Shown here: positions 63,880 through 64,000 of the stretch, in pieces | Numbering within the stretch: the stretch's first letter is position 1 | Layout: the number at the start of each line of letters is the position of its first letter | Translations under genes and position numbers: made by a program | Notes under the pieces: generated by a model | Told to the model about the DNA's origin: nothing | Database searches by the model: none | Seen by the model: the letters and a program-made list of their open reading frames with translations, nothing else | Assembly (NCBI RefSeq): GCF_014648775.1 | Contig: NZ_BMRT01000009.1 | Coordinates: forward strand, 248,001-312,000 | Source of the DNA: Streptomyces abikoensis | GTDB lineage: Bacteria; Actinomycetota; Actinomycetes; Streptomycetales; Streptomycetaceae | DNA length: 64,000 bases | Direction of reading: 5' to 3'

Positions 63880-64000
63880 CCGGACCCCGGGGGGCTGGGG
63901 GCTCCGCCCCCGGGAAACGGTGAAAGGGCGGGACCGGGGCGCTTCCCCCGCCGCGACGGCGAGTGGCCACGATGTACCGGCCCGGCGGTGCCGAATCGGG
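63880..64000 (+). repeat. Dispersed intergenic repeat, copy 3 (runs off window)
   Basis: GGGGGCTCCGCCCCCGGGAAAC, then GGGCGGGACCGGGGC and GTGGCCACGATGT, homologous to the repeats at 40199-40325 and 43478-43585. The end lies outside the window. Confidence 0.75.

Overview
The window is a stretch of very GC-rich actinomycete chromosome, almost certainly Streptomyces or a close relative. Supporting signs are strong third-position G/C, many GTG and TTG starts, likely leaderless promoters with a TAGxxT box 6-8 bases before the start codon, a bldC gene, an Lsr2 paralogue, valine dehydrogenase, a mycothiol-type DinB enzyme, DUF3073, DUF2617 and DUF6274 proteins, and XRE/DUF397 pairs. Nearly everything is housekeeping core. 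No rRNA, CRISPR array, transposase, integrase or secondary-metabolite cluster was seen.

Layout. 1-13.6 kb: the 3' part of clpB, a YbjN protein, a PIG-V-like mannosyltransferase, an aminotransferase, a DUF2617/spermidine-synthase pair, an AraC regulator divergent from a NAD(P)-binding protein, an SRPBCC protein, aldose 1-epimerase, pyrE, a 46-bp perfect palindrome holding a parS site, and fructose-bisphosphate aldolase. 13.6-22.4 kb: an MFS exporter, DUF3151, the kynA-kynU tryptophan-degradation pair, a NarL-type two-component system, a diacylglycerol-kinase-like protein and purA. 22.4-25.1 kb: an accessory-looking islet (XRE/DUF5753 regulator, DUF397, two small orphan proteins, HicB/HicA). 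25.1-34 kb: a Ser/Thr kinase, a cold-shock protein, a class III aminotransferase with a GntR regulator, a large glycosyltransferase fusion, an unknown protein and a SLATT-like membrane protein.

34-55 kb is dominated by purine synthesis: purD, purC, purS-purQ-purL (4-base overlaps), purF and purM, which with purA cover much of the de novo pathway to IMP and AMP. Between them lie a degenerate M48-like membrane protein, a dimethylformamidase-beta-like protein, an OmpR/HAMP-kinase system, a DesK/DesR-like system translationally coupled to a drug-type ABC exporter, an lsr2 paralogue and a tRNA cluster. The tRNA cluster holds two identical tRNA-Gly(GCC) genes 4.3 kb apart and three tandem 117-bp units, each carrying an atypical tRNA-Gly(UCC). 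55-64 kb: DUF3073, valine dehydrogenase, a conserved unknown, bldC, DUF6274, tRNA-Asp and hrpA.

The most unusual signals are the three tRNA-Gly(UCC) genes that lack the G18G19 and T55 elbow determinants (candidate non-proteinogenic tRNAs for the peptidoglycan glycine bridge), the parS palindrome, a sensor-kinase C-terminus built from dispersed intergenic repeat sequence, a pseudo-protease of the M48 family, and a gene order that appears to join two regions lying on opposite sides of oriC in S. coelicolor.
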